Assembly (NCBI GenBank): GCA_910585805.1
Contig: CAJUFB010000017.1
Coordinates: 1-64,000, forward strand
Direction: 5' to 3'
Origin: an uncultured Acetatifactor sp.
GTDB taxonomy: Bacteria; Bacillota; Clostridia; Lachnospirales; Lachnospiraceae
Length of the DNA: 64,000 nucleotides
The position numbers were made by a program, and so were the translations under genes. Shown here piece by piece: positions 1-8,178 of this stretch (within the stretch, counting starts at the first letter, position 1; each line of letters starts with the position of its first letter). Below the pieces are notes generated by a model. That model worked only from the letters and a program-made list of their open reading frames with translations, made no database searches and had not been told where the DNA came from.

Positions 1-199
1 AGTTATTCTTTTCTGTTGCCCTAAATCAGATGCTTTCCTTAGGTATTATACCATGAGCACAGCTACACTCATGGCTGGATGGCCATTCGGCCGCTTCCTG
101 CCGGGAATATGGTCATATTATACCATATCGGGCATATATTTCAATCTACAGTGTTTGGGGGTCAGCGGGAGGCGCAGCCCGGATTCCATCATCACAGGG

Positions 200-1501
200 C
201 TATAACAGAAATCTTCCCAGAATCTGCCACAGGCACCACTGCGGATCCACCGCTCCCAGTTCATCCGCTGTAACAATTATATCTGTTCGGTAAACCGTGT
301 CTCCCAGAAAATATTCCACCTTTCCCACAGACGTGCCCCTGGACACGGGAGCCGTCAGGTGGTCCTCCATGGTATATTCGGTCCGAACCGCTTCATCCGC
401 CCGCATCAGCAGCCCTTCCCGGCCTTCTCCCCCTTCCTCCACCCGGACGGTCACGAAGGCCTGGTCTCCCAGAACCTTTGTCTGCCCGTTGCGTACCGGA
501 AGGGGCTTCAGCATGCTTTCATCAAAGGCAGTCCCCTCTTCCCCGAAGCTTTTGTAAAAATAATTGTCAATGCCATACTGCATCAGCTTCCTGGTATCGC
601 TCCATTTGTAAGTCTTATTGTTGGGCCAGCCGCAGGCAAGCAGAGCCACCACGAAGGTTCTTCCCTCCCGTTCCAACGCTCCCACATAACAGTATCCCGC
701 CTTGTTGGTAAATCCGGTTTTCCCCGTCAGGGCTCCTTCCATCATATTTAAAAAGGCATTGTGGTTGTTGCATGAAAAATTCCTTCCGTTTGCGGAAAAA
801 CTGTGGGACGCTGTGCGTGTAATCTCCAGAAAGGCATCCCGGCAGGGCGATTCCCTGATACAGTAAGACAGGATACGCGCCAGCTCTCTGGCTGTGGTGC
901 AGTGTTCCTTCTGAATGGTGCTGCCGTCCTCCTGAACGATAATCTCCGTTGCATCCAGCCCGTTGGGCGTGATAAACCATGTGTTCTCACAGCCCAGCTG
1001 TGCCGCTTTCTGATTCATCTGCGCCGCAAAGGCGGCCATGGCCATCTTACTCTCCTCCGCAGTGTAATCCGCCGTATCTTTCTCCTGCAGCTGCGCCGGC
1101 AGAAACTGTTTTCCCACATATTCGGCCAGCGCCACCGCGGAATCATTATGGGATTCCAGCATCAGGGAATGGAGCAGGTCCCTGACTGCATACTGCTCCC
1201 CCTTTTGTATGTACAGTTTGACCTTCGGCATACTGGCGGCATAAGCGGATACGGTAAGCGTATCATCCAATGACACCGTTTCCAGCACCACAATGCATGT
1301 CATAATCTTTGTAGTGCTCGCCATCGCCATGACGGCATCCTCATTTTTTCCGTAAAGTACCCTTCCGGAATCCGCATCCATCAGCACTGCCGCGGTGGCA
1401 TACAACTCCATTTCTTCTCCATGAACCGGCTGCGGAACAGAAAGCAGTAGAAAAAGGGCACAAAAAAAGCCCCCTGTTATTTTTTTCATCCGCATCTTCA
1501 T
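200..1501 (-). CDS. dacF: D-alanyl-D-alanine carboxypeptidase (PBP5/DacF type)
   Basis: A serine peptidase of the low-molecular-weight penicillin-binding protein family, which trims the terminal D-Ala from peptidoglycan stem peptides outside the membrane. The 433-residue product opens with a basic stretch and hydrophobic signal peptide. It carries the three active-site motifs in order: STTK (SxxK) near residue 62, SHN (SxN) near 118 and KTG near 260, followed by a beta-rich C-terminal domain. Three in-frame ATGs lie at 1501, 1495 and 1489; an AGG sits about 6 nt before the second, so the exact start is uncertain. It lies downstream of scpB in the same direction. A second, distinct paralogue is at 4496-5746. 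Confidence 0.92.
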   Translation of the reverse strand: MKMRMKKITGGFFCALFLLLSVPQPVHGEEMELYATAAVLMDADSGRVLYGKNEDAVMAMASTTKIMTCIVVLETVSLDDTLTVSAYAASMPKVKLYIQKGEQYAVRDLLHSLMLESHNDSAVALAEYVGKQFLPAQLQEKDTADYTAEESKMAMAAFAAQMNQKAAQLGCENTWFITPNGLDATEIIVQEDGSTIQKEHCTTARELARILSYCIRESPCRDAFLEITRTASHSFSANGRNFSCNNHNAFLNMMEGALTGKTGFTNKAGYCYVGALEREGRTFVVALLACGWPNNKTYKWSDTRKLMQYGIDNYFYKSFGEEGTAFDESMLKPLPVRNGQTKVLGDQAFVTVRVEEGGEGREGLLMRADEAVRTEYTMEDHLTAPVSRGTSVGKVEYFLGDTVYRTDIIVTADELGAVDPQWCLWQILGRFLL

Positions 1502-1601
1502 CCTATCTATCTTCCAATGGGATTTTTAATAATATATGAGGCTGCTTTTGTATTTTATACTTGGGAATGCAATCTTCCGGAAACCTGTTCTGACACTTCC
1601 A

Positions 1602-1631
1602 TAGGAATTGTTGAAAAATAACTGCTGCCTG
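1602..1631. repeat. Half copy of a MITE-like terminal repeat
   Basis: The segment beginning TAGGAATTGTTGAAAAATAA matches one arm of the inverted-repeat element seen whole at 7784-7889. Only one arm is recognisable; the rest runs into the scpB terminator. A weaker single-arm match lies between scpA and scpB at about 2305-2326. Confidence 0.5.
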
Positions 1632-1635
1632 TTCA

Positions 1636-1663
1636 GACAAAAGCCCGCAGGAACTGTCTGCGG
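1636..1663 (-). terminator. Rho-independent terminator after scpB
   Basis: On the minus strand CCGCAG and CTGCGG form a short stem (arms 1645-1650 and 1658-1663), followed by GGCTTTTGTC just past the scpB stop. Confidence 0.6.
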
Positions 1664-1667
1664 ACAT

Positions 1668-2237
1668 TTATACCTCCAGCTGCAGCTGGGCTTCGGCCTC
1701 GGCCTGCTGCTTGAATTCCTCCAGCTGAACCGGGTTCATCTCGGGCAGTTCTTCCAGGCTCCTCACGCCAAAGCAGCGCAGGAACTGTTCTGTGGTGCCG
1801 AAGAGAAGAGGCCTGCCGGGGGCATCCAGCCGCCCCAGCTCCGTGATCAGATCATATTCCAGAAGCTTGTTAATCGCGTGGTCACAGTTGACGCCTCTGA
1901 CCCGCTCCACCTCCATACGGGTCACAGGTTGCTTGTACGCAATAATGGAAAGAGTCTCCAGCACGGTGTCAGTGAGAGACAGCTTCCCGGGAGCCTTCGT
2001 TATCTTGATCAGGTATTCATACATTTCCTCTTTCGTACAGAGCTGTACCGCATTGTCATAATAAGTCAGAGTAATGCCCCTGTCCTCTCTCGCATAGCGC
2101 TCTTCCATCCGCTTCAATATATTCTTCGTGGTTTTCACGTCTTCCTCTATCACTTCGGCCAGGCGGCTGATTTCCACCGTTTCTCCCATGGTGAACAGCA
2201 CCGCCTCGATGACCGCTTCGGCCCTTGTCTTCTTCAT
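1668..2237 (-). CDS. scpB: Segregation and condensation protein B
   Basis: ScpB is a winged-helix dimer that binds ScpA and Smc to form the bacterial condensin that organises newly replicated chromosomes. The 189-residue product shows the expected start (AEAVIEAVLFTMGE) and the family core around VTRMEVERVRGV and LLFGTTEQFLRCFG. It is about the usual length. I chose the ATG at 2237 because GGAAGGA lies 6 nt upstream; an in-frame ATG at 2252 lacks a site. It follows scpA with a 117-bp gap, the usual scpAB order, and its mRNA ends at the hairpin near 1650. Confidence 0.95.
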   Translation of the reverse strand: MKKTRAEAVIEAVLFTMGETVEISRLAEVIEEDVKTTKNILKRMEERYAREDRGITLTYYDNAVQLCTKEEMYEYLIKITKAPGKLSLTDTVLETLSIIAYKQPVTRMEVERVRGVNCDHAINKLLEYDLITELGRLDAPGRPLLFGTTEQFLRCFGVRSLEELPEMNPVQLEEFKQQAEAEAQLQLEV

Positions 2238-2354
2238 CTTCGTTCCTTCCATATTTTATGCGCATGCCCCTGCGGGTTTGTGTACATCCCAGGCAATTTC
2301 CTTCAGGAATCGTCGGAAAACAGCTGATACAACTTCTTCAGTCCAAATCAATTT

Positions 2355-3098
2355 TCACAGCAATGAAGTAATCAGTATATCATCATAAATCGACTCCTGG
2401 CTGATGACAATCTTCCCTGTCTTCATCATCTCCAGAATAATCAGAAAGGTGACGATAATCTCCATCTTGCCGGCCTGATTCTCCAGAAGTTTTCGGAAAC
2501 TGAAATTTTTATGTTCCCTGGCATAAGCTTCCACATACAGCAGTTTCGCATCCATGTCGATTTCTTCTTTTTCGATGTTGCCGTACCGGCTTCTGATGGG
2601 GTCTATCTTGTCCTCCTGTCTCTTAAGAATGGATTTGAAGATACTGTGAAGCCTGGATAAGGTCATATCCCCAATCAGCTGCTCATAATCTACAGGCGGC
2701 CTGTACATGGCTACCTCCGGCGGCAGCTTCTGCTCTCTGTACAGATTCCTGGCGGCATCCACCTGGCGGTCCTTCAGCTCCAGGGACATGAACTTGTACA
2801 TCTTATATTCCAGCAGCTTCTGCACCAGCTCCTGTCTGGGATCTTCCTCTTCCCCTTCTTCGTCCACCTCTCTGGGCAGCAGCATCCGGCACTTGATATC
2901 TATCAGGGTAGCCGCCATCACCAGGAACTCACTCATCACGTTCATGTCGCTGGTTTCCATCTGCTTAATATAGTCAAGATACTGTGCCGTGATTTCCACG
3001 ATAGGGATATCGTAAATGTCAACCTTATTTTTATCAATCAGATGGAGAAGCAGGTCCAGCGGCCCCTCGAATACTTCCAGTTTCACAGATATCGCCAT
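2355..3098 (-). CDS. scpA: Segregation and condensation protein A
   Basis: ScpA is the kleisin subunit of the Smc-ScpAB condensin. The 247-residue product begins with the hallmark VKLEVFEGPLDLLLHLI and KNKVDIYDIPI, has an acidic middle (EVDEEGEEEDPRQE) and ends in the winged-helix segment that contacts the Smc head. The frame is open to 3194, but the conserved N-terminus starts at the ATG at 3098, where GAGGA stands 4 nt before it. It is probably transcribed with scpB. Confidence 0.95.
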   Translation of the reverse strand: MAISVKLEVFEGPLDLLLHLIDKNKVDIYDIPIVEITAQYLDYIKQMETSDMNVMSEFLVMAATLIDIKCRMLLPREVDEEGEEEDPRQELVQKLLEYKMYKFMSLELKDRQVDAARNLYREQKLPPEVAMYRPPVDYEQLIGDMTLSRLHSIFKSILKRQEDKIDPIRSRYGNIEKEEIDMDAKLLYVEAYAREHKNFSFRKLLENQAGKMEIIVTFLIILEMMKTGKIVISQESIYDDILITSLL

Positions 3099-3122
3099 GG
3101 TGTCCTCACAATTTATACTCAC

Positions 3123-3215
3123 GACCGAAAACTTTTGCCAGTTAAAATTGTATAACGAGTGAGCGCATCGGTGGTGTAAAACAGTAAATGGCAAATGAAT
3201 GCGCTCACAAGTATA
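3123..3215 (+). repeat. Pseudoknot-like dispersed repeat, copy A
   Basis: Two interleaved inverted repeats are visible. TTTGCCA (3134-3140) pairs with TGGCAAA (3189-3195). GTGAGCGCAT (3159-3168) pairs perfectly with ATGCGCTCAC (3199-3208). The order left1-left2-right1-right2 and the shared core (tataacgagtg, cgcatcgg) match copies B (8066) and C (40059), although overall identity is much lower. It lies in the 325-bp gap between scpA and the phosphoesterase, where no gene is seen. Confidence 0.6.
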
Positions 3216-3423
3216 TACTCAAGACCGCCAGAATTTGCAAATCCGGCCAGCATATATGATATGGCTGGCAGCTTTTCGATATAGTTTACCGCAAAATTCA
3301 TTGGCGCGCAGTTATATCTCGGAATTGATATGTTTGTTTCCCTACAGGCTTCCGCAGGCTTATTTCGTGCGCTCACAGGGAAGTGTCCGCAAACAGACAT
3401 TGATTACAGCCTGGATTTTTATT

Positions 3424-4314
3424 TTACCCTTTTTTTCCTTCCATTTCAAGGAAAAACTTATGTTCCGGTTGAAACTCCACCACCCACAGCTCAGCCGGGT
3501 TAAACAGCCTCACCGGGATGGTATGAATCCCCAGGCCCCGGCTCAGCAGCATGACAGACCTGCCCTCCTTAAAGATACCGCCGTCATACCTGGGAAACAG
3601 GCGCCATGCGGGAGATACTACGCCTCTGCCCCAGACGGGCACACGCGCCACGCCACCGTGAATATGCCCTGACAATGTCAGATCCGCTCCCCAGGCTGCA
3701 TACTGCGGAAAATAGTCCGGATTGTGCGCCAGCAATACCGTAAAACGGTCATCGGAAGCCTGTCCCAATATTCCCGCCAGATAGTCCTCCTCCATTCTCC
3801 GTACCTTGAATCGTTTGTAGAAAAATTTATCAATTTCGGAACCATATATCGTAATTCCGTACTCCTGCAGATCGATATGTTCGTTTACCAGCGGATAAAT
3901 TCCCATTTCTTCCAGAGCTTTCCCATACCGCTGCGCCATATCACCGTAAGTCTCCGGATAGAGTTTCAAACGATGCTCGTGGTTTCCGTTGGCGTAGTAA
4001 ATCGGATATTCTCCCGCAAGCGCCCGAAGGAACTGCAGTGCCGGCTCCAGGGATGCCCCCGGCTTCGCGGTCAGTACATCACCTGCAATCAGTATGAAGT
4101 CAGGCTGTTGTTCCCTGATGGCCTCCAGCAATGCGCCGTTGTCTTTTCCGTAACGCTTATTGTGCAGATCTGTCACGAGAACGGCCCTGCATGGTTTCTG
4201 AATACGTCTGTCCTTTGCCGTATACTTTCTTATCACAAAGCGATTGCTGTCGTAAAGCATAACCCACAACAGCGCCACTGCCGCAATTCCGATTATGGTG
4301 ATCAGAATATCCAT
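3424..4314 (-). CDS. Membrane-anchored metallophosphoesterase (YkuE-like)
   Basis: A calcineurin-type phosphoesterase, probably acting on a phosphorylated lipid or nucleotide at the outer membrane face. The 296-residue product has one N-terminal transmembrane segment (residues 3-20). The metal-binding series follows: TDLHN (D-x-H), AGDV (GD), NGNHE (GNHE), LLAHNPD and SGHIHGG (GHxH). This order is that of the YkuE/YaeI group. AGAGG precedes the ATG by 9 nt. The true substrate cannot be read from sequence. Confidence 0.85.
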   Translation of the reverse strand: MDILITIIGIAAVALLWVMLYDSNRFVIRKYTAKDRRIQKPCRAVLVTDLHNKRYGKDNGALLEAIREQQPDFILIAGDVLTAKPGASLEPALQFLRALAGEYPIYYANGNHEHRLKLYPETYGDMAQRYGKALEEMGIYPLVNEHIDLQEYGITIYGSEIDKFFYKRFKVRRMEEDYLAGILGQASDDRFTVLLAHNPDYFPQYAAWGADLTLSGHIHGGVARVPVWGRGVVSPAWRLFPRYDGGIFKEGRSVMLLSRGLGIHTIPVRLFNPAELWVVEFQPEHKFFLEMEGKKG

Positions 4315-4495
4315 CCCGCCTTACCTCTCTTTTTCTCCGTTTCCATGCGTTTTATAAACCACAGCCGTCCTCCGCCGGCATTCATTGCGATATCCCAATG
4401 GAAATGCAGGCTTCTTCCGCGCGTCAGGGGCTGCCGCATACGTCCTCCGCCAGACCTGCAGCAGCCCGACTCCGTTTTTATACTCGTGAGCGCAC

Positions 4496-5746
4496 TCATT
4501 TTCCGGGAACCTGCAGCAGAAGAAAGCTTTCAAATACTTTCTTCAGATAATCCGCATACAAAGCCTTCTCCACATCCTCCGCATACACCACTGGCACGCT
4601 GCCGATCTCCGTACCGTTTAAAAGGTACCTTGCCCGGCCCGCTTCCGCACCCTTCACCACAGGTGCCTGTACCGTCTCCGGCAGCTCCATCACCTTCTCC
4701 ACGGCTGACAGGTCATTGCCCGCGGTGTCCAGATAGCGGAATTCCCCCTGATACTGTATGTCAGCCTCATCCGCCGTGCCGCCCTCCACACACAGAGGCG
4801 CAAGGGCATCCTGATTTTCATCTATGTAAATATTACACACACTGAAGCCATAAGTCAACAGTGCCTGCGCATCTCCAAAGCGCGCTTTGTAATCCGGCGC
4901 TCCCATTACCACTGCGATCAGGTCTATGCCATCCCTGGACGCCGTGGCTGAAAAGCAGTACTTTGCCTTTGAAGTGGAGCCTGTCTTCAGGCCTGTGGTC
5001 CACTGGTACTGTTTCAGAAGCTTATTGGTACTGTTCAGGGTAAAATTGGAGGTTCCCTGTCTGGTCTCATGGGTGATGTCTTCCATCCAGATCTTCGTAT
5101 AATTAAAAATATCCGGATGTTTTACCGTCAATTCTCTGGACATGACCGCCACATCTCTGGCTGAGGTATAATGATTGTCGGAATCACTCAGTCCGCAGCA
5201 GTCTTCAAAGTGGGTATCCACCATCCCCAGCTCCTGAGCCCGCTCATTCATCATGGCCACAAAAGCTTCCTCGCTGCCGGCAATATGCTCTGCCACCGCC
5301 ACGCTGGCATCATTGCCGGAGGATACCGCGATGCATTTGATCATGGTATCCAGAGTCTGCACCTCGCCCTGTGCCAGATACACCTGGGAACCGCCCATGG
5401 AACTGGCATACTCGCTGGTAACCACCTGGTCATCTAGGCTGATCTTTCCGGAATCCAGAGCTTCGAATGTGAGGAGCAGCGTCATGATCTTCGTAATGCT
5501 GGCAGGACTTCTCCGTTCCGTGGAATTGATCTCATAGATCGTCTCTCCCGTGGAACTCTCTATCAGTATCACCGAAGGAGAAGAGACTGCCACACTGGCA
5601 TTTGCCGGTATGGATTGAAAAAAAGGCAGGATCAGCGCCATAACGACTGCCGAAAGGCTGACGAGGACTTTTTTTGCGGCGGCTGCCGGCATGGATATGC
5701 GTTGGCTGTCCGCCCGGTTTATGCAGAGGGATTTTTTTCTAAACAT
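4496..5746 (-). CDS. dacF: D-alanyl-D-alanine carboxypeptidase, second paralogue
   Basis: A secreted or membrane-held DD-carboxypeptidase. The roughly 416-residue product has a basic N-terminus and a long hydrophobic signal (VLVSLSAVVMALILPFF). The PBP5 motifs are SITK (SxxK), SGND (SxN) and KTGS (KTG). A C-terminal hydrophobic stretch (LKKVFESFLLLQ) could be the membrane-binding helix. The frame is open to 5899, but I chose the ATG at 5746 (MFRKKSLC) because GGAG stands 11 nt upstream; the ATG at 5764 has AAGGA only 2 nt away. One of the two paralogues may act in sporulation, but the sequence does not say which. Confidence 0.9.
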   Translation of the reverse strand: MFRKKSLCINRADSQRISMPAAAAKKVLVSLSAVVMALILPFFQSIPANASVAVSSPSVILIESSTGETIYEINSTERRSPASITKIMTLLLTFEALDSGKISLDDQVVTSEYASSMGGSQVYLAQGEVQTLDTMIKCIAVSSGNDASVAVAEHIAGSEEAFVAMMNERAQELGMVDTHFEDCCGLSDSDNHYTSARDVAVMSRELTVKHPDIFNYTKIWMEDITHETRQGTSNFTLNSTNKLLKQYQWTTGLKTGSTSKAKYCFSATASRDGIDLIAVVMGAPDYKARFGDAQALLTYGFSVCNIYIDENQDALAPLCVEGGTADEADIQYQGEFRYLDTAGNDLSAVEKVMELPETVQAPVVKGAEAGRARYLLNGTEIGSVPVVYAEDVEKALYADYLKKVFESFLLLQVPGK

Positions 5747-5930
5747 AAAAATACCACACTCCATATTCCTTATCTTTGTCATAAGAATATGAGAATGCGG
5801 CTGAATATATGCCGGGAATCTTTCCGCCACGCCAAAAATCCGCGCAGAGCAGTATGGCAGGGATACTTCAGGTACGATAGAGAAACAGGCAGGAAGCATT
5901 ACGTATTACATACGTATCTCCGCATACAAA

Positions 5931-5955
5931 ATCCCCGGCTGCTTAAGCCGGGGAT
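5931..5955 (-). terminator. Rho-independent terminator of rpsU
   Basis: ATCCCCGGCT and AGCCGGGGAT form a perfect 10-bp stem with a 5-nt loop. On the minus strand it is followed by TTTTGT, 8 nt past the rpsU stop codon. Confidence 0.9.
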
Positions 5956-5962
5956 CCGTCGC

Positions 5963-6139
5963 TTAGTTATATTTACGTTTTCTGGCAGCTTCAGACTTCT
6001 TTTTCCGTCTTACGCTTGGCTTCTCGTAATGCTCACGCTTGCGAATCTCCTGCTGGATACCAGCTTTAGCACAGCTTCTTTTAAAACGACGTAAAGCGCT
6101 GTCTAATGTTTCGTTTTCTTTTACGATTACGTTTGACAT
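5963..6139 (-). CDS. rpsU: 30S ribosomal protein S21
   Basis: A small basic subunit protein involved in initiation. The 58-residue product starts [20 protein letters not shown], has the typical [22 protein letters not shown] core and ends in a lysine/arginine-rich tail. Family length is 58. I chose the ATG at 6139; a GTG two codons upstream (6145) is also well placed relative to GGAGG. It is monocistronic, with its own terminator. Confidence 0.97.
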   Translation of the reverse strand: MSNVIVKENETLDSALRRFKRSCAKAGIQQEIRKREHYEKPSVRRKKKSEAARKRKYN

Positions 6140-6390
6140 GTCCACCCGACCCTCCCTTCAGTCCCTCATAGCAACATGACTGATTGGGTTATTTATGTAC
6201 TGCACATGGCATATACACATTCTTATTATATCACAAAAGTCCTGTACGTCAACTGTTTTTTACAGTTTTTAACATAATTTTTTACGGAGCAGATTGTTTC
6301 GGACTGTATTTTCCGATGCTGAGAGGAAAATCGGACCGGCACTTCCTTTCAGCAGGGGCCATGCCATACGCCCCGGGCTCTGCCTCCGCT

Positions 6391-7764
6391 TCATGCGGAA
6401 ATCTGCTTATCTCCGGCATCCCCGCTCCTTTTCAGCTTACGGTACAGCGTGAAATACATGGTGATAAAGCATGCCAGCCCTCCGATGCAGTTGGAAATGG
6501 GCTCTGCCCAGAACACGCCGTCCACTCCCATCCCCAGACGCGGCAAAAGCAGCGTCAGCGGCGCCACGATCACCGCCTTGCGCAGCAGGGAAAAGAAAAT
6601 CGCCTGCTTCGAATATCCCAGCGCAGTGAAGGCGGACTGCCCCGAAAACTGAAATGCCATAAAGAAAAAACCAAAAAAGTATATCTTCAGCGCTTCCGTT
6701 CCCGCCTCCAGCATGGCAGCGTCCTCCGTAAATACGGAAAGCAGCAGATGCGGGCATTGTATCACCGCAAACCAGGCAATCACCGTATACAAAATGCCCA
6801 AAACCGCAGTAAACCGGATTCCCTGGCATACACGCTCATACCGTTTAGCCCCGTAATTATATCCCAGTACCGGCTGGGAACCGTTGGTCAGCCCGCCCAC
6901 CGGCAGAGACAATATCTCCCGCACCGAATTGATCACTGTCATGATCCCCACGTACAGGTCGCCGCCGTACTGTTTCAGGGTCGCATTGCATACGATCTGC
7001 ACCAGGCAGTTGGTTGCCTGCATGATAAAGCCCGACATTCCCAACGCGGTAATCTCTCCTGTCAGCTTCCGGTCCACCCGCAGATTCTTCTTCCGAATAC
7101 GCAGCTGCACCTTTTTCCCCGTCAGGAAACGAAGGACCCAGACACAGGAGACCATCTGACTTAACACCGTGGCAAGCGCAGCACCGCTCACCCCCATATC
7201 CAGCCAGAAGATAAAGACCGGATCCAGGATCAGGTTCAGCACAGCTCCCAGCAGCGTGGTCATCATCCCCATCCTGGGAAATCCCTGGGCGTTGATAAAG
7301 CCGTTCAACCCGGTAGACAGCATGCTGAACGCCGTACCGGTCAGATATATTTTCAAATACGCATCCGCATACACATAGGAAGCGTCGCCGGCGCCGAACA
7401 GGTAGAGAACCGGTTTCCGGAAAAAATAGCAGAACAGAAACATCACCACGGAACAGCCCAGCAGCAGGGAAAAGGTATTTCCCAATATCTTCTCCGCCCG
7501 CTGCTCCTCACCGGCGCCTCTGGCTATGGAAAACAGGGGCGTCCCTCCTGTACCGAAGAGATAAGTGAATGCCGCGATCAGCGTAGTCAGGGGAAACACC
7601 AGGCCGATGCCCGTCAGAGCCATGCTGTCCGCCCCCGGCAGATGGCCGATATAGATCCGGTCCACCACATTGTATAAAAGCTGTACCAGCTGCGCCAATA
7701 TCAGGGGAATGGACTGACCTATGATATTCCGCCAGACCTTTCCCTTTGAAAAATCGTTTTTCAT
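6391..7764 (-). CDS. MATE-family multidrug/Na+ efflux transporter
   Basis: A 12-helix cation-coupled exporter of the MATE superfamily. The roughly 457-residue product reads as two six-helix bundles. It starts with GQSIPLILAQLVQLLYNVVDRIYIGH, whose VVDRIYIGH is the family signature. The second half has the parallel PVGGLTNGSQPVLGYNYGA, with the conserved P and GYN(Y/F)GA. Two ATGs are possible (7779 and 7764); GGAAG close before the second favours MKNDFSKG. The gene lies beside a MITE-like repeat at 7784-7889. The substrate is unknown. Confidence 0.9.
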   Translation of the reverse strand: MKNDFSKGKVWRNIIGQSIPLILAQLVQLLYNVVDRIYIGHLPGADSMALTGIGLVFPLTTLIAAFTYLFGTGGTPLFSIARGAGEEQRAEKILGNTFSLLLGCSVVMFLFCYFFRKPVLYLFGAGDASYVYADAYLKIYLTGTAFSMLSTGLNGFINAQGFPRMGMMTTLLGAVLNLILDPVFIFWLDMGVSGAALATVLSQMVSCVWVLRFLTGKKVQLRIRKKNLRVDRKLTGEITALGMSGFIMQATNCLVQIVCNATLKQYGGDLYVGIMTVINSVREILSLPVGGLTNGSQPVLGYNYGAKRYERVCQGIRFTAVLGILYTVIAWFAVIQCPHLLLSVFTEDAAMLEAGTEALKIYFFGFFFMAFQFSGQSAFTALGYSKQAIFFSLLRKAVIVAPLTLLLPRLGMGVDGVFWAEPISNCIGGLACFITMYFTLYRKLKRSGDAGDKQISA

Positions 7765-7783
7765 AACTTCCAACCCCATTCCT

Positions 7784-7889
7784 TTAGGAATTGTCGGAAA
7801 ATAACTGCTGCAATTGCTTCAGGCAAAAGCCTGGAAATACAATAAAAATTGCCATAAACTTGCAGCGGTTATTTGTAGACACTTCCTTA
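7784..7889. repeat. MITE-like inverted-repeat element, complete copy
   Basis: A 106-bp element with terminal inverted repeats of about 30 nt. The left arm is TTAGGAATTGTCGGAAAATA...GCTGCAA; the right arm, reversed, reads TAAGGAAGTGTCTACAAATA...GCTGCAA, about 24 of 30 positions identical. No coding capacity. Related copies are at 1602 (one arm), about 2305 (one weak arm) and 63131-63263. No clear target duplication was seen. Confidence 0.65.
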
Positions 7890-8020
7890 TACTGTACAGA
7901 TGAATATAAATATTATCATATCATCTGCACAGCCAAAACACAAGCCATCCGGCCGACCCGCCTAAAATCCCGCCCGAAACCGATCAGTCCCCGAACCGTT
8001 ATCCCGCAGCTCTGTTCAGC

Positions 8021-8055
8021 AAAAAACCGGTTCCTTTTACGGAAACCGGTTTTTA
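8021..8055. terminator. Bidirectional rho-independent terminator
   Basis: AAAAAACCGGTTCC and GGAAACCGGTTTTT form a strong A/T-flanked stem with a 6-nt loop. It is suited to stop transcripts from either side, here mainly secDF on the minus strand. Confidence 0.8.
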
Positions 8056-8065
8056 CTGTATTTTA

Positions 8066-8162
8066 TACCCACAAACGCAAATAATTGCCGTCTGCACAGT
8101 ATAACGAGTGAACGCATCGGCAATCCAGAGCGGAAGGCGGCAGTTAAATGCGTTCACGAGTT
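8066..8162 (+). repeat. Pseudoknot-like dispersed repeat, copy B
   Basis: Nearly identical to copy C at 40059 over about 95 nt. Stem 1 is AATTGCCGTCT (8083-8093) with AGGCGGCAGTT (8135-8145): all 11 positions pair if read as plus-strand RNA, two of them as G-U. Stem 2 is GTGAACGCAT (8108-8117) with ATGCGTTCAC (8148-8157), perfect. The stems interleave. It lies downstream of secDF, between two convergent-looking stretches with no gene. Confidence 0.7.
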
Positions 8163-8178
8163 TAATACAAAAATGTCT

